Positions 19,877 to 32,924 of a stretch of DNA of 64,000 nucleotides are shown here, in pieces. The DNA lies in NCBI RefSeq assembly GCF_018446385.1, contig NC_056005.1, forward strand, positions 46,505,461-46,569,460. The letters are read 5' to 3'. Position numbers and translations under genes: made by a program. The first letter of the stretch is position 1; each line of letters begins with the position of its first letter. The notes below the pieces were generated by a model. That model saw nothing but the letters and a program-made list of their open reading frames with translations, was not told the DNA's origin and made no database searches. The stretch is from Zingiber officinale. Its lineage: Eukaryota; Streptophyta; Magnoliopsida; Zingiberales; Zingiberaceae.

Positions 19877-22800
19877 ATGGCTGGTAGAAGGAACAACAAC
19901 AATGGGGAGATGGGCGGTCAGAACAACCAGTTTTTAGAAGGACTTACTGCACTTCTACATGAGCAGAACCGCATTCATGGGGAACAGATTCAATAAATAT
20001 TGCAGGCTAGGGAGCAGGGGAGCACCCCCAGACGTTCTACACCTAGTACGCAACCAGTCTACAAGCAGTTTCGGGAACTTGGACCGACGGAGTTCAAAGG
20101 CACCACAGACCCAATCGCTGCAGAGGGATGGATTCGGTCTCTGGAAACGATATTTGACTTCATGCAGCTCACAGATGCAGACAAGGTCAGGTGTGCGATA
20201 TTTATGCTCCGGGATGATGCTCGAGTATGGTGGGAGGGCGCGCGGCTGACTGTAGATTTGACCATTTTGACTTGGGCTGATTTTAAGGAGGTGTTCTATG
20301 GGAAGTATTTCACAGTTGACAACAGGACACGACTGGCACGAGAATTCTTGGAGCTTCGTCAGGGAGATATGACAGTGGCGGAGTATGTCAGGAGGTTCGA
20401 GAGAGGACGTTATTTCGTACCTATGATTACCAGCCAACCAGTCGAAGAATTGAAGCACTTCACTGAAGGGTTGAGGCCGGCTATTCGCCATGATGTCAGG
20501 CTGAGTCGGGTCACCACATTTAGAGGGGCAGTTGACCAAGCACTGATGTCCGAAAGAGACAGAAATGACATGGTCAAGGAAGCTCAGAATAAGAGATTGA
20601 GTTATCAGGGACGGGATCAGCAGGAGCCAGGAAAGAAGAGGTCAGTTCCTGGTCAGAATACAGGAAAACAATCATTTAAGCAGGCGCAGCCGCGACAGCA
20701 AATTCAGAAGACACAAGCAGCTGAAGGCACGGGTGTCAGGGCTGAAAATAAGGTTCGCTGTTCCAAGTGCGAGAAGATTCACGCTGGGCAGTGCTTGACG
20801 GGTACAGATGCTTGCTATATGTGTAAGAAGTCAGGACACTTCGCAAGAGAATGTCCACTGCTCACGGAGCCAACCAAGGGGAGAGTATTTGCGATGACTC
20901 AAGAGCAGGTGGACCTGGACACAGCTATTATCACAGGTATGATTTATATTGCCAATATTCCAGCCCGTGTATTAATAGATTCCGGAGCTACACATTCTTT
21001 TATATCGGAGGCTTATCTCACAAAACTGGGTGTTATACCTGAACGAATGGTTGCGGGGTATAGTGTTTCATTATCGTCAGGGAAGGAATTGCATAGCAAC
21101 AGGATGGTAAAGAACTGTCAGATGATGATGCAAGATCATATGGTGGGCGCGAGGTTCATCGTGTTGGAAATGACAGAGTTTGATGTGATCCTTGGCATGG
21201 ATTGGCTGGTTCAGCATGAGGCAGTCATCGATTGTAAACAGCGGACAGTTAAGTTGAAGCTACCAAATGAAAAACTCCTCATTTTTCAAGCAGCATCACA
21301 GGTAGAAATCCCTCACATGATCTCCATGTGCAAAGCTCGACAAATGCTAAGCAAGGGATGTGAGGGGCTTTTAGTTCACATCTTAGTTAAGTCGGGGACA
21401 CGACGACCAAGTTTGGAGGAAGTAGAAATAGCCCGAGACTTCCCAGAGGTGTTTCCAGAGGATGTTACGGGTCTACCCCCGACTCGGGAGGTGGAATTCG
21501 GAATAGAACTGGTACCGGGGACTACGCCGGTGTCAAAAGCACCCTACCAGTTGGCGCCTACCGAAATGAAAGAGTTGAAGGGGCAGTTGCAGGAATTGCT
21601 GGACAAGGGTTTTATACGACCGAGCGTGTCACCATGGGGAGCCCCGGTGTTATTCGTACGCAAGAAAGATGGGACCATGCGGCTGTGCATTGATTATCGG
21701 GAGCTGAATCGAGTGACAATCAAGAACAAATACCCATTGCCCAGAATCGATGACCTGTTCGACCAGTTACAGGGAGCAACAGTGTTTTCAAAAATTGATT
21801 TGCGATCAGGGTATCATCAGATGAAGGTAAAGGCGGAAGATGTGCACAAAACAGCATTCAGAACTCGATACGGGCATTACGAGTTCCTGGTTATGCCATT
21901 CGGACTCACAAATGCCCCAGCAGCATTTATGGACTTGATGAATCGGGTATTTCACTCCTACCTGGACCAGTTTGTTATTGTCTTCATTGACGATATATTA
22001 ATTTACTCTCGAAATTGCCAAGAACATCGTCTGCATTTAGCCACGGTGCTACAGACGTTGAAGGATCATCGTTTGTATGCCAAATTTAGCAAGTGTGACT
22101 TTTGCCTGAATCAGATTCCCTTCCTAGGGCACATTGTCTCAGGGAACGGGATAGAAGTGGATCCGGCCAAAGTTAAGGCAATCCGGAATTGGGATACGCC
22201 AAAGAATGCTTCCGAGATACGGAGCTTCTTGGGGCTAGCAGGTTACTATCGAAGGTTCATCCAGAATTTTTCCCAGATTGCCTTGTCACTGACCTCACTG
22301 ACTAAGAAGGGGGTAAGATATGAATGGACAGATCGGTGCAAGAAAAGCTTTGAGGAGTTGAAAGGAAGATTGACGACGTCACCCGTGCTTACGATTCCGG
22401 ATGGTTCTGGACGGTTTGTGGTGTACACTGACGCCTCCAAAACTGGACTGGGAGCTGTGCTAATGCAGAACGGGAAGGTCATTGCATATGCTTCACGTCA
22501 GTTGAAGGTACACGAGCAAAACTATCCCACCCATGATTTGGAGCTAGCGGCGGTTATATTTGCTCTGAAGATCTGGAGGCACTACCTTTACGGGGAACGA
22601 TGTGAGATCTATACAGACCACAAGAGTTTGAAATATTTCTTCACACAAAAGGAATTAAATATGAGACAGAGACGGTGGTTAGAGTTAGTGAAGGATTACG
22701 ACTGTAACATCAACTATCATCCGGGTAAGGCTAACGTGGTAGCTGATGCTTTGAGCCGCAAATCCGCTATGTTGTCGCAACTAACCAGCCAACAACAGTT

Positions 22801-24337
22801 GATATCAGAATTTCAACGATTGAATTTGGAGGTGGTAGCGCCAAGGGAGCAGCTTAAATTGTCAGCTTTGATCATAAAGTCAAAGTTACTATATCAGATC
22901 CGGGAAGGACAGATGGTGGATCAACAGCTAACAGAATGGAAGCGGAAAGATGAAGAAAAAGGGCAGGCTATTTACTCTACTGTGGGAGGAGTTGTGCGAT
23001 ACAAGGACCGCATCTGGGTACCCAAGACGGGTACACTTCGAGAGGATCTCATGAATGAAGCGCATAACACCCCATATTCCACACATCCTGGGAGCACAAA
23101 AATGTACAGGGATATGAAGTTATTGTATTGGTGGCCAGGTATGAAAAAGGACATAGTTAAGGTAGTGCACGAATGCCTCACATGTCAACAAGTAAAGACT
23201 GAGCATCAGAGACCAGCAGGACTGCTAGAGCCACTTCTGATCCCTGTCTGGAAGTGGGAAGAAGTTGCCATGGATTTCGTGGTGGGTCTACCAATCACTC
23301 CTAAGGGATCAAACGCTGTATGGGTTATTGTGGACCGATTGACCAAGTCGGCACATTTTCTACCGGTAAAAACCACCTTCACAATGACGCAATATGCAGA
23401 GCTATACATAAGAGAAATAGTGAGGCTACATGGGATTCCAGTTCAAATTGTGTCAGACAGAGATCCAAAATTTACCTCGGGATTTTGGGAAAGTCTATAT
23501 AGGGGAATGGGTACCAGGTTGACATTTAGTACCGCCTTCCATCCCCAGACAGATGGTTAGTCTGAACGGGTGATTCAGATTTTGGAGGACCTGCTACGAG
23601 CATGTATGATGGATTTCAAGGGAAATTGGGAGTCAAAGCTTCCTCTGATAGAATTTACTTATAATAACAGTTATCAGGCAACCATAGGTATGGCCCCATA
23701 TGAGGCGTTGTATGGAAGGAAGTGCAGAACGCCGTTATATTGGGATGAGGTCGGCGAGAGGACAGTTCTGGCCCCAGACATAGTGACCCAAACAGTGGAG
23801 CTAGTGGAGAAGATTCGGAATAGAATGCAAGCAGCGCAAAGTCGTCAAAAGAATTATGCTGATCAGCGACGAAGGGATTTGGAATTTTCAGTTGGAGATC
23901 ATGTATTTCTTAAAGTGTCACCAATGAAAGGGGTACTGAGGTTCAGAAAGAAAGGGAAGCTCAGTCCGAGGTATATTGGGCCGTTTGAGATTCTGGACAG
24001 GATTGGAACACGAGCTTATAGGGTTGCCCTACCACCAAATCTGTCCGGGGTACACAATGTGTTCCATGTATCTATGCTTAGACGATACATATCTAACTCC
24101 TTTCATGTGATCGGACATGAGCCCATGCAGTGGACCTCAGATTTGACCTACGAAGAATGCCCGAAACAGATTCTTGAGCGTCAAGTACGGAAATTGAGGA
24201 ACAAGGGGATCAAGATGGTGAAAATTTTATGGGGAAACCAGCAGATGGAGGAGGCCACTTGGGAAACGGAGCGAGATATGCGCGACCGCTATCCGGATTT
24301 ATTTGGTAAGTCAATTTCGAGGACGAAATTCTTATAA
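19877..24337 (+). pseudogene. Chromovirus gag-pol polyprotein with two nonsense mutations
   Basis: Frame opens at ATG 19877 and closes at TAA 24335-24337 (1486 codons). Domains: gag core (about residues 70-190), zinc knuckle [15 protein letters not shown] (about 312-326), protease with IDSGATHSF (Asp 368), RT with IDLRSGYHQ and FIDDILIYS (703-706), RNase H starting [14 protein letters not shown], integrase with HHCC zinc finger, [17 protein letters not shown] and the third catalytic Glu region, then a chromodomain (LTYEECPKQILERQ to EEATWETERDMRDRYPDLF). In-frame stops occur at codon 40 (TAA, 19994-19996) and codon 1228 (TAG, 23558-23560, just before the catalytic Glu). Both are explained by single C-to-T changes of Gln codons. 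Otherwise the frame is intact. Confidence 0.95.
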
Positions 24338-24349
24338 GGTGGGGAGAAT
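24336..24349 (+). other. Polypurine tract of the chromovirus
   Basis: AAGGTGGGGAGAAT directly before the right LTR; primes plus-strand DNA synthesis. Confidence 0.8.
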
Positions 24350-26812
24350 TGTAAGGCTCCCTAAGCCCCAATTAGGGAGGTTATTAAATAAAGTAACAGA
24401 ATGAGACTTCATGGGCATAAAAGGGAGGGTTAAATTACTGAATTGCCATAAAAAAAAGGGGATAGTGATGAGGTTAGAAGATGAATTGGCACAATAGGGT
24501 TAGAAGGATCAAAATGATAAGATTAAGAGGAATTAATTAGGGGTTAAAAAAAAGAGAGAAACTCAACTTACCTACGTTAACTTCAACTAGGGGAAATCAA
24601 TATAGATTAAATGGTTATACCTACCTAAATTGACACTCATTAGGGAAAACAATTAAAGGTACATTAGCCACCCTCACCTAAGTTAATAACCTAAGCTATT
24701 GCCAACTTAATAACCCTAGGTATAAAAGTCCTAATCTCCGCATCACTCGGCACCCCACGACTCCGTCTCCTCACACGCCGTCAACATCTTGGTGGAGCTA
24801 TTTCCTCGGCTGTGGGAGCTGAGGGCGGTGCTGGATTTGGAAGCCGATCGCCGCCGTGAGGAGCAGGTCGGATGGGGGAGGAAACGAGGACGTGCAGTGG
24901 AAGTCGCGGGGGTCTCGGGGAGGACAGGGAAGCGCAAGAGCAGGCAAGTGCATCTACCTGTGATAATCTGTGACCTGTAGGGTATAGAGGTGTGGAAACC
25001 TAGAGGAAGGTGAGGTGTTTGGTATGGACCTTCGACTGGATTTAGTTTCCTGCAGGTGGTTGTGTTCGGTTTTCCTGGTAGATGCTTCGATTTGTTTTCT
25101 GCGTGTAGAGATGTTCGAATGGTTTTCTTCTTGTTGAGGTTTTCGATTGTTTTGTTTGTACTTGTCGCCGATTGATGAGTTGTGTTTCCGTGCGAGGTCA
25201 CGATTGGAGATATGGCTTGGTTAGCAAATGTTTTCGAAAATTTTGGGTACCGGTACTGAGTTGTTTAGGGGAAATCTGAATTTCCTCAGTATGCTCTTTC
25301 GGTGGAATTGTTTGATTGTAGATTCTCGCAGTATTTGCTGGCTTGTGATCGGGTTTGGGTTGTTGATATTTCCATGTTGTAGATGTTGTGAGTTTGTAAA
25401 CGCTAACTGTTTGTTAATATGCCTGGCCGGAAGGAATTTGGTGGATTGAGCTGGATTTTTGAGAGATCTGTGGAGTTCTGATTCTGGTTTATGATTTCCG
25501 TGGAATCTTGTTTCCTGTGGAGTAATTCGATAGGTTTTGGCGAGGAATCGTTTATGCTTTAGTGTAAGATAGCTTCGGATAGGCTGTGGAAGATTTACGT
25601 TATGATGGGTTACAATTTTGGTTTAACTTTTTTTTGTAGTAGGTTGTGCTGATCTACCCAGTAGTTGGGGATTTTGGACTGTTTCTTTTAGTGACTTTAT
25701 CATGCTTTGCCGAAGTGAATTCTTGTTCTTGGGTTATTTTGAAACTTATACGAGAATTAATTGTTGGGTGAGTGGTTTGGATTATCATGTTCAGTTAATT
25801 GACTATAGCTTATGGTCAAGACGAGTTATTGCTCCATGAAGTATGGTTCTGTTTGTTTAAATGTGTAGAAGGTTATATGCAGATTATGTTTTCAACTATG
25901 GATAGTATTGCAAGACTTGATTCAAATGCAAGATTAGACTTAAACGCTTTCATAAATTTTCTTGTTGGTTACATTTTTCTTGTGATTTTCCTTTCTTGCT
26001 CACTGTGCATGATATTGGATACAGATGAATAAAGTGAACTGACATGTTGACCGTGATTGGACAAATTGAGGTATTGATATATTTATATTATGGGTAGAAT
26101 AAGTTTCATGTGGCTAGTGGGTTGAATATGTGCATATGTGGTAGCAGTACGGGATGGGTGACCCGGGATGAGCTCCGGGGAGGGCCCATCCAAACTTGAC
26201 TGGTACTAGAATTTACAGTAGCTACGGCTAAAAGACTGCATGTTCTCTAGGAGGTACCTCTAGGATCATGAGACTGGATTGACTGGCTCTAAATGTGGTT
26301 ACCGGATATGCGATATATTCATCTTTATTAGCTATGTAGGAACTTTACTTACTGCATTTTCTTACTCTGTTATATAGCATTTAAAGATGTTCTTATCGTT
26401 AAAATTTCTACCTCCTCTACTTTATGGATGTCACGTTTTCTCACATGAGATTTTACTTGCTGGGTTGTAGACTCATGATGCCTACATTACAGGTGAGGAT
26501 ACGACACCGGACTTGATAGAGGGTCTACGGACGGAGTAGGCGAGGAGGCGGGATGGACGCATGACGTTGTCCGGCTATTAGGAGTGCTGAGTCTATGCTC
26601 TTTAAGGAAAAGTTTTTCTCTTGCTATAGTGATGTCTAAGGGTTCTTGTGCGGGTTGCTTTCTTGTAATAATGTGAGGGAGATGTTGGTTTTCTTTACTT
26701 CTCATTAAATGAAATATTTGATTTGGTATTATGTTCTCATTATATGCTTAGTTAGGGTGCAGCTAGCGGGTAAAAAAAAAAAAACGAAGAGGGTTAGTTA
26801 CAGGATGTTTCA
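24350..26812 (+). repeat. 3' LTR of the chromovirus
   Basis: Same start and end as the left LTR and the same length (2463 bp; one base lost in a T run and one gained elsewhere). Ends with GGATGTTTCA followed by the target duplication AGAAC. Confidence 0.95.
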
Positions 26813-26817
26813 AGAAC

Positions 26818-27183
26818 CGTTGGAAAGCTCGTCTTGAGGTGCTAGCCCAACAAGTTGGCAGCAGGAGCCTGGAGGAGGCCCGCAGTTATGAGATAGTTGG
26901 GGCCAAGGCAACTCTGGAGAAGGGGAGCAGTCACGAGAATGCGGACAGTGGAGCAATCGCGGGAGAGGAGTCGACGGGGAGCAAAGGAGTTGCTGGAGAG
27001 GAGTCGGTGGTGAGTAGAGTCGCGGAAGAGAAAGAGGGAGTTGCGGATGAGCAAAAGGAAGAGAGAAAAAGGAGAGGATATTTATATTTTTTTTATTACG
27101 TTCTTTCCCTTCGCTTTCCGAGGATCAATTTTGCTCTCAAATTTGGAGAAGAAATAAATTTTCCATCACCTTTAAATTTTTAA
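26818..27183 (+). other. Acidic ORF adjoining the chromovirus insertion, unidentified
   Basis: An open frame rich in Glu, Ala, Gly and Lys (LEVLAQQVGSRSLEEARSYE, later EEKEGVADEQKEERKRRG) starts at or before the right target duplication and ends at TAA 27181-27183. It may be the right part of a sequence split by the chromovirus, continuing from 16965-17209, where I find no convincing open frame. GAG-rich minisatellite-like composition. No domain recognised and it may be noncoding. Confidence 0.25.
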
Positions 27184-27770
27184 TCAAGTAAACAATAAAA
27201 CTTCTCTTATTTTACTTTCCCTATCTACAAGTAAACATACCTAAAAGGTATATGATATTTTAAATAAAATATACTTTATATTATTTTGGGATTTCTAGCT
27301 TTTATTTAGGATAAAAATCAAAAGGATATATTTTTTCTTTTTTTAAAATGCCAATGTTATTTAAAAATATTTTTATTTCAATATTATTAATTCTATGTGG
27401 CGTCCCCTTGATCTGGTCAATAGGGAAGTCATGGTATGATCAAGGTTCGATAATACAAGGATCATGTGGCGCGCTCCAGGACTCGATCAAGCCTCCATAT
27501 GGCTTATCAATAATCTCTGATTGGTTGAGCCAAGCCAATCTGACCATGTTCCCAATCTTCTGAGTTGCCGACTCACTGACTTCTTGCCATGCCAAGTCAT
27601 CGAGCTGTCAACCTTTTGACCTCCCAAGCTCTCGACATGCAAATGACACCTTTTAATGAGGTATTATAGCGGTATTAATGAGATCTTCTCTCCTTACATA
27701 AGGCGATGATAAGAGAAGGGACTCTATATCTCAAATTCTCTAACTATACTTCTCATATTTACTTACTTTC
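27184..27770. other. Unassigned flank, possibly old Tat LTR
   Basis: AT-rich then mixed sequence up to the CTTTC target duplication at 27766-27770. The tail (TTACATAAGGCGATGATAAGAGAAGGGACTC) and its continuation at 32219-32330 look like the R/U5 of a Tat LTR, but this is a weak inference. No gene seen. Confidence 0.3.
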
Positions 27771-29117
27771 TGCTGGGAATTCCGGGCCGCAAAAATCGCC
27801 TTTTTGCGTTGCGAAAACTCCGAATCTCAAGCCACCGGATCCGTACGAAGATAAAATTTTCGAAAAACATTACGAGTACGAGTTTCTTATGCTACTTCTA
27901 AACTAGATCTACAAGGAAAAGGAATTTACCCTCGATGCGATGCCCTTCGCAATCCCGCTCGTCCAACGGTTCGCCGGATCTCGAGATCGTCAAGTGTACG
28001 ATCCTCTAGAAGTATCCACACGAACAAACTAGGTGGAGAAGACCAAACAAAGGTGTGCTAGCTAGCACCTCAGATGGTACGGCCAAGGAGGAGGAGAGGG
28101 AGAGCAAGAAGAGAGGAGGAAGGAGGAATGAATGCCTTGAATGAAAATTAACTCATCATTCCACCATAAGTGGCCGGCCACAATTGTAACCCCCATTCCA
28201 TTTAATGTGGCCGGCCATTAAAGAGGGGATTTGTAACCTCCATGAGGTGACACACACATGTGCTAATTATGATGATGTGGCACATCATCATTAGTCCTCC
28301 TAATGTCAACTCACAAATGAGGTGGCATATAGTCAAGTCAAACTTGACTCTTCCTCTTCCTCTCAAGTCAAGTCAAACTTAACATTATAACTCCCATGGT
28401 TGATCAAATCCAACCATTTGATTCAAGCCAATTTAATATAATGAATCTAATTCATTTAATTAAATTGATTCAATGAGTCATAATCTAAATTAGACTCATT
28501 GAACACATGAATCAAATTGAGTCCAACTCAATTAGTTCAATTAGGATTACTCTTAATCCAATTTGATTCATCTCATGAATCTAATCCTCTTGGTTCATCA
28601 TATGAACCTAATCTCCATCTAATTGTCCTTTGTGTGTGACCCTATAGGTTCTTATAACGTTGGCAATGCTCCTAAACCAATTTAGAAGTATAAGTAATGA
28701 GCGGTATCTAGCAACACATCATTACTACCCAAGTTATAAGAATGTTGAGATCCAACATCACTTTGTGACTACTAATTATGACTCCTCACAATATATGACA
28801 TTGTCCTTCTATCCTAGACATCTAGATTGATCAATGTGAGGTATAGACCGTGTCATCCTCTAATCAATTTAAATCTTGAACTCCAAGTAGACTCACTCAA
28901 TCAAATGAGCTCAACATCTCATATTGACTCATTTGGGCATGACCATGCACTTAGTGGTCTCACTCTATCAAGAATATCGATGTCACTCCCGTCATATAGG
29001 AGGGATAGATCTCATCTACATCACTCACATCTCTCTGCATAATTTGTTACATACCCAGTAATCGCCTTTATAGTCCACCCAGTTACGAGTGACATTTGAC
29101 GAAACCAAAGTACATAA

Positions 29118-31722
29118 TGTTGGAGTGTATACTAAAAACCTAGCTTTTATATAAACATTTATAAGAATCACATTGGTCAAGTGTCTACATTTATATATAC
29201 CAAATGTAGATGTTCAATTAATTTATATTGTAGATAACATAGTGTGTGGTGTCACACACAGAAGATCGTGTTATCGGTTCTTTATAAATTAAAAACAGTA
29301 GCTCACGACCAAGATGGAAAGGAACAAACCATTGGAAGGTCGTAGTGTAATTAGGTATTAGTTTATCTTAACTATATAATTATACTAGTACACTTAGAGT
29401 ATATTGAGCAGGACCATTTAGAGGTCGTTTCTTTTATACTGACTTTATAAAGGAACAAAGACCTCAGTTATTATGGAAGTGTGTGCTCTTAATCCTAATA
29501 TAATAACAAACACATATATTTGATATTTATTTCTTTAATTTATCAATGAGTGAGATTTAGTTCGATAAATCAATAAGCCCGATAAGTTGGGAAATGATAT
29601 CACTTATAGTGTGTGTTGTTGATTATAGAAGGAAACTGTGTCCTAGTGATCTAGGTTGATAATGTCCTCAAGAGGAGCTCATAAAGATTGTCATGTTAAA
29701 CCCTGCAGGTGGACTTAGTCCGACATGATGATAAGGTTGAGTGGTACTACTCTTGGACTAAGATATTAATTAAATGAGTAACTCACTTAATTAATGGACA
29801 TTCGACATCTTAAACACAGGGAGACTAACACACTCATAATAAGAAGGAGCTCAAAAATATAATTTGGGATTGGTGCGGTAGTTCAATAATAGTTCTTTAG
29901 TGGAATGAATTATTATTGATAAAATTAAGTTGTGTGTTCGGGGCGAACACGGGAAGCTTAATTTCATCGGGAGACCAAAACTAATTCCTCCTCTCGGTCC
30001 CTATCGTAGCCTCTTGTATATAAAGATTTATACCCACCACATACCCACCTTCTTACCCAACCTATAGGGGCCGGCCAAGCTAAGCTTGAAGCTCAAGCTT
30101 AGGGTCGGCCAAGCCTAAAAAGGTTGAGCCTTAAGGTGGTCGGCCAATAGCTTGGAGCCCAAGCTTAGGTGGCCGACCACATCATATTAAAAAGGGATTT
30201 TTTATTAAAATTATTTCTTATGTGGATATCATGGTTTTAAAAGAGAGTTTGAAATTTAAATCTTTTCTTTTATAGCTTTCTACCAAAGATTAAGAAAAGA
30301 TTTGAAATATTTCCTTATTTATAGATTGAAAGGTAGATTTTAATTTTGAGAAAACTTTCCTTTTTTAACCATGTTCATGATTTAAAAGAAAATTTAAAAA
30401 TTATATATATTCTCTTTTATAAGTTTCTACAAAAGATTAAGAAAAGATTTGATATCTTTCCTTATTTGTAGATTTAAAGGAGATTTTAAATTTTAGAGAT
30501 AACTTTCTTTTTTGGAAATCATCCACATGTTTAAAAGAAAGATTTTAATTTATAAAATTTCCTTTTTATAATCCACCATGAAGGGAAAAATTATTGGAGA
30601 AATTTTTATAAATTTCCGGAATCAAATAAGGAAGTTTTAATTTGTGTTTAAAATTTTATTTGCTTGGAGATTTTAATATGGTCGGCCATTGTAATTGGAA
30701 AGGGGAATTTAATTTTAATTAATTAAAATTTTCTTTTTCATGGCAAAAGAATTAAGGAAGTTTTTATTTAAATTTCCTTATTTGCCAAGACCAAGGATTA
30801 TAAAAGAGGGGGTAGAGGTGCCTTCATGGTGAACAACTCTATTATTCTTTTCCTCCCTCTCTACCTTGGTGTGGTGGCCGACCTCTTCCTCTTCTCTCTT
30901 CTCCTTCTTGTGGCCAAACCATCTTGTTCTCTTGGAGTCCTTGTGGTGGCCGGATCTAGCTTGGAGAAAAGAAGAGAAAAGAGGCTTCGTTCTCGCATCC
31001 CTTGGAGCTTGGTGGCGGTGGCCGAACCTCATCCTCTCTTGGAGTCTTGTGGTGGCCGAACCTTGCAAAGAAGAAGAAGGTGCTTGGTGGTTCTCATCTC
31101 GGAAGATCGTTGCTCACACAACATCCGAGGTTAAGAAGAGGAATACGGTAGAAGATCAAGAGGTCATTTTTGCTTACAAAGAAAGGTATAACTAGTAATT
31201 GTTTTCCGCATCATACTAGTTTTCTTTGTATAGTTATTTATAGAAATACCAAACACAAGAGGCATATGATTCTAGAGTTTTCGAAATAGTTTTTTCGAGT
31301 TTGTGTTTTCTTCTTTTTCGAATTTGTGATTCGATTATTCTTTTTGGTTAACCTAGAGTTATTTAAGGAAATAAATATTAGCTTTCCTTAAAAGGCTTTG
31401 CCTAGGCGGTGGTGGTTGCTCCCATATCCAAGAAGGTCATGTGCCTCGCCATGCAGTCCTGGAAGCCAATTTTGGAAATTAATATTTATGAAATTAATAA
31501 CTTAGGTAGATTTGAATCAATAGTGTTAAATTCCGCTTGCGATTCAAATCTAAACCATTAAGAACAGATAAGTTAAATTTGGAATCAATGATGTTAAGTT
31601 CCGTCTGTGATTCCTAATTTAACTTCTAAAGAACACAATAGGTTATTTAAGGAAAGGTTCGACACTTGTACAAAAAATTTTTGTATAGTGAAATCGGTAC
31701 GTTTTCCTAGGACTAACCAACA
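29118..31722 (+). mobile_element. Nested LTR-type element (probable solo LTR), copy A of family TGTTGGAGTG
   Basis: 2605 bp, begins TGTTGGAGTGTATAC and ends AACCAACA; target duplication CATAA at 29113-29117 and 31723-31727. A reverse-oriented relative is at 59547-61957. Contains TATATAAAG at 30017-30025 followed by GGCCGGCC-rich leader. A small ORF at 30826-31134 has Leu/Val-rich repeats around VVAEP and VVAGSSLE; it is mirrored in copy B but shows no known domain. Coding capacity otherwise absent. Confidence 0.8.
30017..30025 (+). promoter_or_regulatory. TATA box within LTR copy A
   Basis: TATATAAAG in CTCTTGTATATAAAGATTTATACCC. Copy B has the degraded equivalent TATTTATAG near 61045-61053 on its own strand. 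Confidence 0.5.
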
Positions 31723-32218
31723 CATAACTCCTTATGTAGGGAACCATGGTGACTTCAGGTCTAAGGACTAATAGTCATACTAATAGCCACATGAGAAAGT
31801 ATATGACACTCATATAACGATCCATGATACTTTCTCATGGCGGGTCATTCAGTATACATTCTCCAATGCATACCCATGTGTCAACTTGATATCTCCATAT
31901 CCATGACTTGTGAGATCAAGTCATTGAGTTGACCTACATGCTAGTCTCGTTGCATTAACATTGTCCCTGAATGTTAATACTCGACTAGGAATGATTAAGA
32001 ATAGTGTTCCCTATATCATCTCACTATCGATTCAACCAATCGATTGATATAGGTAAGAACCTTCTACTCAAGGACGCTATTATACTTAGTTATTTGACAC
32101 CAATACAAGTAAGTATAATAACAAAAAATAAATGCCTTTATTTATATAAGAATATGATACAACGAGTCCATACAACAATCATCAAATGATTGACTTTAGG
32201 GCTCTAACTAACACTTTC

Positions 32219-32924
32219 TTCTATTATCGAAATACCATGCTAACTTACGCATTAGAATGATTTTACTGGGGGAATTCCTGACAAACTTTGTTACTCTATG
32301 TAGGAATCTCCGCATTAGGTAAAGAAATCTAATAAAAGATCTCAACATAATTGTTCTTTATGTCTGGATAAACTTCTTCCATAGAAATTATCGTGATGAG
32401 ATTTCTAAATTGAAATATTTTGAAGCGGTCTATGAAGAATGTGAGCAAAAGACACCGATGAGTTGTTTCCAAACTGTTCGATCGAAGCATTATCGAGGTA
32501 GATATGGGATTTTCTTTTATGATGTCGGGTTCTGAAAATACCTAAATCATTTTCAAAATATCTAAATCATGTAGGTGTGACTTTGAAAATTCCAAAATTA
32601 CGTATGCATTTTCTATTATACCCCTACTCTTTTCGTGTCACCATCCAAACCAAAAAATAAATAAATTCTAATCCATTATTTTCTTTTCCCCTTAAAAAAC
32701 CCACGTGCCTATGGAGCTAGTGAAGCTAAAGATCCTTTGCCTGAAGGCCTCCTCCTTAGTCGACTGTGCTTTATGGAAGTCGATATCTGCATCTGCATGC
32801 ACAAGGATGGTAAGATCTCCCAGATATATGCTATCCACTAGAGCATCACCATGGCCCTTTCGCTTACCACTAGAAGTACATCAGCAAGCATCACCAAGAC
32901 CTCCCAGATATGTTATCCTAGTTC
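32219..32924. other. Unassigned sequence right of the nested LTRs
   Basis: No convincing gene. Short ORFs from 32705 lack recognisable domains. Confidence 0.35.

Larger units (their letters stand above)
17215..26812 (+). mobile_element. Complete chromovirus (Tekay/Del-type Ty3/gypsy), young insertion
   Basis: 9598 bp flanked by a 5-bp target duplication AGAAC (17210-17214 and 26813-26817). LTRs 17215-19677 and 24350-26812 are both 2463 bp and differ by roughly 18-20 bases by eye, so insertion is recent. A Met-tRNA primer site follows the left LTR and a purine tract precedes the right LTR. The single polyprotein frame ends in a chromodomain, the mark of chromoviruses. Two in-frame stops make this copy non-autonomous. 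Confidence 0.95.
27771..32213 (-). mobile_element. LTR-type element (probable solo LTR), split by a nested one
   Basis: On the plus strand it starts TGCTGGGAATTCC and ends CTAACTAACA, with target duplications CTTTC at 27766-27770 and 32214-32218. Removing the nested element and its duplication leaves about 1.83 kb with no coding domain, TG...CA ends and 5-bp duplication: the signature of a solo LTR. Orientation minus is inferred from the purine-free ends and a TGTTAGTTAG start read from 32213. Family unknown. Confidence 0.75.

Noticed and set aside
30826..31195. Two ORFs in LTR copy A as a real gene
   Set aside because: Leu/Val-rich low-complexity frames in an LTR leader, with no domain; mentioned only because copy B has a counterpart.
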